Assembly (NCBI RefSeq): GCF_010122465.1
Contig: NZ_WLZY01000001.1
Coordinates: 930,001 to 994,000 of the forward strand
Length of the DNA: 64,000 bases
From: Phytoactinopolyspora mesophila
Lineage (GTDB): Bacteria > Actinomycetota > Actinomycetes > Jiangellales > Jiangellaceae
Reading direction: 5' to 3'
Notes under the pieces: generated by a model
The model's input: only the letters and a program-made list of their open reading frames with translations
What the model was told of the DNA's origin: nothing
Databases searched by the model: none
Translations under genes and position numbers: made by a program
In this document: one piece after another, positions 60,716 to 64,000 of the stretch
Position numbering within the stretch: position 1 is the stretch's first letter
How the letters are laid out: every line of letters begins with the position of its first letter

Positions 60716-61396
60716 ATGCGCATTCTGGTTGTCGAAGACGAACGCGGGCTCGCTCGCGCGCTGAAGCGCGGGCTCACCGCCGAGGGGTTCTCCGTCGAAC
60801 TCGCCGCGGACGGGATGGAAGGGCTCCACCTGGCCCGGGAGAACCCCTACGACGCGATCGTGCTGGACATCATGCTCCCGTCGCTCTCCGGCTACCGCAT
60901 CTGCCAAGCGCTGCGCGCCGAAGGCAACTGGGTTCCCATTCTCATGCTCTCCGCCAAGGACGGCGAATACGATCAAGCCGACGGGCTGGACGTCGGGGCA
61001 GACGACTACCTGACCAAGCCGTTCTCGTATGTGGTGCTGGTAGCCCGGCTCCGGGCTCTGATGCGCCGTGGCGCCCCGGAGCGGCCCGCAGTACTGACCA
61101 GCGGCGACCTCTCTCTCGATCCCGCGACCCGCACAGTCCGCCGCGGCACGGAAACGGTGGCGCTGACGCCTCGCGAGTTCGGTGTGCTGCACTATCTGAT
61201 GTACAAGCGTGGCGAGGTGGTCTCCAAGCTCGAACTGCTGGAGCACGTGTGGGATCCGCACTACGACGGCGACCCGAACATCGTCGAGGTGTACGTCGGA
61301 TACCTGCGCCGCAAGATCGACACCCCGTTCGACCGGAACAGCCTCAAGACGGTTCGCGGAGCGGGATACCGCCTCATCGACGACCACGTGACATGA
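60716..61396 (+). CDS. OmpR/PhoB-family response regulator
   Basis: A 226-residue regulator. The receiver has RILVVEDERGLARALKRGL and the phosphoacceptor in YDAIVLDIMLPSLSGY (Asp ~51), with KPF at ~102. The C-terminal winged helix has LTPREFGVLHYLMYKRGEVV and VYVGYLRRKIDTPF. The ATG at 60716 has GGAGG 11 nt upstream; an in-frame extension upstream is not conserved. It overlaps its kinase gene (ATGA). Divergent from the LolA-like/ABC operon, a likely target (inference). Confidence 0.94.
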   Translation: MRILVVEDERGLARALKRGLTAEGFSVELAADGMEGLHLARENPYDAIVLDIMLPSLSGYRICQALRAEGNWVPILMLSAKDGEYDQADGLDVGADDYLTKPFSYVVLVARLRALMRRGAPERPAVLTSGDLSLDPATRTVRRGTETVALTPREFGVLHYLMYKRGEVVSKLELLEHVWDPHYDGDPNIVEVYVGYLRRKIDTPFDRNSLKTVRGAGYRLIDDHVT

Positions 61397-62802
61397 CCCC
61401 GGGACCGACCGAGATGAGCGGCCGCTCGCCCTGGTCCGTCCGGCTCAAGCTCTCCCTGCGGGCGCAACTCACCATCGCCGCGACCACCGTCGCCGCGCTG
61501 GTCCTCACCGTCGGTGGGACTCTCACGCTGATCATGCTCCAGCAGACGCTGCTGCGGGAACTGGACGAGTCCGCCCGCAGCCACGGCCATGACATCGCCG
61601 CGCTCGTCGAGGCCGATCGTCTCACCAACCCCCTACCGAGTTCGGGGGCCGCCATCGCGCAGGTCGTCGACGCCCAAGGCCGTGTGCTGGCATCGACACC
61701 AGGCGGCGACCGGCTGGTGCCGATCCTGAGCCGGGACGATCTGGCCGTGGTGCGAGCAGGTGAGGCGATCGACATGCCCGGCACCCGGATCGGGCAGCCG
61801 GAGCCGTTCCGGGCCATAGGTATCGAGACCGGCCCTCCGGACGGACCTCAGACGGTGCTCGTCGCGGTGTCGCTGGCCGAGCAGCGGCGTACGGCCAACT
61901 TGCTCAGGCTCGCGATCGTCGGGGCCGGCGTGGTCGTGGCCGCGGCTGTGGGTTTGCTGAGCTGGTTCGTCACGGGGCGGACGCTCCGGCCGGTCGAGCA
62001 GTTGCGCAGCGGTGCCGCCGAGATCACCGGAACCGGCGAACAACGTCTGCTGCCGGTGCCGGTCGCCCGGGATGAGCTGCACCGGCTGGCCACCACCCTC
62101 AACGACATGCTGAAACGCCTCGAGGCGGCCTCTGCCCGGCAGCGCGCGTTCGTCGCCGATGCCGCCCACGAGCTGCGCAGCCCGATCGCGGCGCTGCGGA
62201 CCGAGCTGGAAGTCGGGCTCGCCCATCCGGACGCCGTCGACCCGTACGAAACCGCCCGTGAAGCGCTCGCCGAGGTGGAGCGGATGGAGCGGCTGGTCGA
62301 AGACCTGCTGATTCTGGCTCGCCTCGACGAGCCACGGCGCCGGACGTCCACCGACGTCGACCTGCGTGACGTGACCCGCGACGTCGTCGATCAGCTGCGC
62401 GACCCCCGGGTGCCGATACGTGTCGACGCCACGGAGTCGGCCTGGGTGTTCGGGGATCCCCACGCGCTGGGCCGCTTGGTCCGCAACCTGGTCGACAACG
62501 CGGTCCGGCATGCCGTCACCGGGGTGGACGTCGACGTCCGCAGCCTCGGCATCCTCACTGAGCTGCGGGTGAGCAACGACGGCCCGCCTGTCCCACTCGC
62601 CGACCGGGAGCGGATCTTCGAACGTTTCACCAGACTGGACGACGCCCGGGGCCGCGACGCCGGTGGCACCGGCCTGGGCTTGGCGATCGTCCGCGAGATC
62701 GCCCAGGCGCACGGCGGGCACGTGACGGTGGGCGACGCCTTTCCCGGTGCCCGATTCACCGTCCGGCTGCCGGTCCGCCACTCCGGCACACGCCTCTCGT
62801 GA
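61393..62802 (+). CDS. Sensor histidine kinase, HisKA type
   Basis: A 469-residue kinase: transmembrane helix 1 at ~25-45 (LTIAATTVAALVLTVGGTLT), an extracellular sensor loop of about 130 residues, helix 2 (IVGAGVVVAAAVGLLSWFV), HAMP domain, and phosphoacceptor FVADAAHELRSPIAALRTEL. HATPase motifs are RLVRNLVDNAVRHA, RIFERFTRLDDARG and GGTGLGLAIVREIAQAHGG. Cognate to the overlapping OmpR-type regulator. The stop TGA is the first three bases of a 50-bp palindrome. Confidence 0.94.
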   Translation: MTPGPTEMSGRSPWSVRLKLSLRAQLTIAATTVAALVLTVGGTLTLIMLQQTLLRELDESARSHGHDIAALVEADRLTNPLPSSGAAIAQVVDAQGRVLASTPGGDRLVPILSRDDLAVVRAGEAIDMPGTRIGQPEPFRAIGIETGPPDGPQTVLVAVSLAEQRRTANLLRLAIVGAGVVVAAAVGLLSWFVTGRTLRPVEQLRSGAAEITGTGEQRLLPVPVARDELHRLATTLNDMLKRLEAASARQRAFVADAAHELRSPIAALRTELEVGLAHPDAVDPYETAREALAEVERMERLVEDLLILARLDEPRRRTSTDVDLRDVTRDVVDQLRDPRVPIRVDATESAWVFGDPHALGRLVRNLVDNAVRHAVTGVDVDVRSLGILTELRVSNDGPPVPLADRERIFERFTRLDDARGRDAGGTGLGLAIVREIAQAHGGHVTVGDAFPGARFTVRLPVRHSGTRLS

Positions 62803-62849
62803 TCATTGGCACTTGACCACCGAATTCGGTGGTCAAGTGCCAATGATCA
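62800..62849. terminator. 50-bp perfect palindrome at the kinase stop codon
   Basis: Both halves (62800-62824 and 62825-62849) are exact inverse complements with GAATTC at the centre and no loop. It starts with the TGA of the kinase gene. It can form a very stable hairpin, so terminator function is likely. The ends TGATCATTGGCAC resemble the etfB-etfA repeat. Confidence 0.8.
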
Positions 62850-62868
62850 TGGGATACGCTCGGCGCTC

Positions 62869-63477
62869 ATGACCATCAGTTCCCGCAGCGACGAACTCCT
62901 CATCCGGCCGTGCACCAAGCAGTACAAGAAGATGGTCGCGGCCGCGCCGCTCTTCTTGATAGTGCCCGCGGTGGCTCTCGTCGTGCGGGAGGGCCTGCCC
63001 GCTTTCGCCTTGCTCGTGGCGACGGTGCTGAGCTGCGTCGTCATCATGTACTTCTACTTCCGGGGCGTCTACGTCGTGCTCACACCTACCGAAGTCGGCC
63101 GCTCCGGATTCACCTCGCGACGCAAGATGTGGCCCCGCACCGACGTCGCCGCGATCGTCGTCGGCCACATCTACCTGTCGATCGTCGACAGCCGAAGCGC
63201 GGAGAACGTGTTTCTGCTCGACCGCGCCGGGCGGACCATCATTCGTCTACGCAGCACCCATTGGGCGCAGGAGGACCGCGACGCGCTCGTCGCCCGCCTG
63301 GGGATAGCACCGGTCGTCCACCCGGACTTGGTGAATCCACCCGAGTTCGCCAAGGTATACCCCAAAGCGCTGCCCTGGTACGAAAGACTGAGCTTCGCCA
63401 AGATGGTGCTGCTGACCTTCGGCTTCGTCATCCTCCTGTTCGTGGTCATCGCGCTCGTCGTCGCGATGACGCTGTAG
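62869..63477 (+). CDS. PH-like membrane protein
   Basis: A 202-residue membrane protein of unknown function: two N-terminal helices (VAAAPLFLIVPAVALVV and FALLVATVLSCVVIMYFYF) and a cytoplasmic PH-like beta-rich domain (VYVVLTPTEVGRSGFTSRRK, VVGHIYLSIVDSRSAENVFL, AGRTIIRLRSTHWAQEDRD). A C-terminal helix follows (VLLTFGFVILLFVVIALVVA). TACGCT lies 8 nt before the ATG and no SD is present, suggesting a leaderless mRNA. It precedes parC on the same strand. Confidence 0.72.
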   Translation: MTISSRSDELLIRPCTKQYKKMVAAAPLFLIVPAVALVVREGLPAFALLVATVLSCVVIMYFYFRGVYVVLTPTEVGRSGFTSRRKMWPRTDVAAIVVGHIYLSIVDSRSAENVFLLDRAGRTIIRLRSTHWAQEDRDALVARLGIAPVVHPDLVNPPEFAKVYPKALPWYERLSFAKMVLLTFGFVILLFVVIALVVAMTL

Positions 63478-63602
63478 CACGGCCCAGCCCACGTTCCGGC
63501 CAGGGCTCGCTCCATACGTCGCATTACTCCGCGTGGCGCCCGGAGCCTCAAATCGTGGGTCGCTGCCGGATCTGAGATAGCGCAGGGGTAAGAATGGGGC
63601 GC

Positions 63603-64000
63603 ATGGCACGCGGAACCAAGACTCCCCCACCTGAGGACTTCGAAGAGACGATCATCGATGTAGACGTGTCCGAGGAGATGCGCGGCAGCTTCCTCGAGTA
63701 CGCCTACTCGGTCATCTACTCCCGCGCGATCCCCGACGCACGAGACGGGCTGAAGCCGGTACAGCGGCGAATCCTGTTCCAGATGCATGAGATGGGTCTG
63801 CGGCCAGACCGCGCCCACGTCAAGTGCGGCCGCGTCGTCGGCGACGTCATGGGCAAGCTGCACCCGCACGGCGACGGCGCCATCTACGACACCTTGGTGC
63901 GGATGGCCCAGTCCTGGGCCATGCGGGTCCCGCTGGTGGACGGACACGGCAACTTCGGGTCCTTGGACGCCGGGCCGGCGGCCTACCGTTACACCGAGTG
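63603..64000 (+). CDS. parC: Type IIA topoisomerase subunit A, topoisomerase IV-like (3' end beyond the window)
   Basis: The first 132 codons of a DNA gyrase/topoisomerase IV A subunit. [20 protein letters not shown] and [20 protein letters not shown] are followed by the quinolone-determining region [20 protein letters not shown] and [20 protein letters not shown]. The DNA-cleaving Tyr lies in the final AAYRYTE. The acidic N-terminal [16 protein letters not shown] and the lone position favour ParC over GyrA in an actinobacterium, though no parE/gyrB is visible. A TAAGAA box lies 8 nt before the ATG. Confidence 0.85.
   Translation, partial: MARGTKTPPPEDFEETIIDVDVSEEMRGSFLEYAYSVIYSRAIPDARDGLKPVQRRILFQMHEMGLRPDRAHVKCGRVVGDVMGKLHPHGDGAIYDTLVRMAQSWAMRVPLVDGHGNFGSLDAGPAAYRYTE

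Noticed and set aside
1-64000. Defence system, prophage, CRISPR or biosynthetic gene cluster
   Set aside because: No Cas, restriction, phage structural, integrase, PKS or NRPS genes were seen; the STAND protein has an XRE DNA-binding domain and looks regulatory rather than anti-phage.

Overview
This is a high-GC (roughly 65-70%) chromosomal segment from an actinobacterium. The evidence is gene content: SepH (DUF3071), a DUF3159 membrane protein, a DUF5998 protein, an actinobacterial ferrochelatase with 2Fe-2S ligands, LigC plus a LigD-type primase-polymerase, a GNAT/acyl-CoA-ligase (Pat-like) fusion and a HelD-family helicase. Many genes have GTG starts, and several have a -10-like box 6-8 nt upstream of the start codon, as in leaderless actinobacterial transcripts. 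A Jiangellales-like host is only a guess. No rRNA, tRNA, CRISPR array, prophage or intact insertion sequence was seen.

Layout. 1-8.7 kb: a truncated M14 carboxypeptidase, then a minus-strand operon livF-livG-acyl-CoA ligase-livH-livM-substrate-binding protein with overlapping ATGA junctions, then an Smr-domain gene. 9-18.6 kb: a plus-strand one-carbon island with a DmdA-like GcvT-family demethylase, metF, fhs, a dimethylglycine dehydrogenase/oxidase-like FAD-GcvT fusion, etfB, etfA and an IclR regulator. Together these could strip methyl groups from a methylated substrate onto tetrahydrofolate, pass electrons to ETF, and oxidise the C1 unit to formate. 18.6-28.8 kb: HelD-like helicase, LacI regulator, zapE, a heterodimeric ABC exporter, and a decayed PIN-toxin/antitoxin pair. 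28.8-33 kb: LigC diverging from a small protein plus a primase-polymerase, then msrB, a single-domain GntR regulator and a histidine kinase. 34-40.5 kb (minus strand): an MMPL transporter coupled to cydA and cydB, then a NarL-type two-component pair. 40.6-48.6 kb: an XRE-ATPase-TPR regulator, DUF3159 protein, inositol-monophosphatase-like gene, ferrochelatase, lipoprotein and sepH. 49-64 kb: an ECF sigma factor with partner, a phosphodiesterase-like protein, DUF5998, the Pat-like fusion, a secreted beta-solenoid-like protein, an alpha/beta hydrolase, an ABC-2 transporter with a LolA-like protein, an OmpR-type two-component pair, a PH-like membrane protein, and the start of parC/gyrA.

The most unusual signal is repeat biology. 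A roughly 105-120 bp palindromic element occurs between zapE and the ABC exporter (two copies), upstream of the NarL-type regulator, and inside the metF reading frame. There it adds about 57 codons without breaking the frame. The arms differ between copies but remain self-complementary within each copy. Other intergenic palindromes include a 44-bp perfect inverted repeat flanking the monophosphatase gene, a 50-bp perfect palindrome starting at a stop codon, and a compound inverted repeat near the left end. Several of these share TGATCA-type ends.
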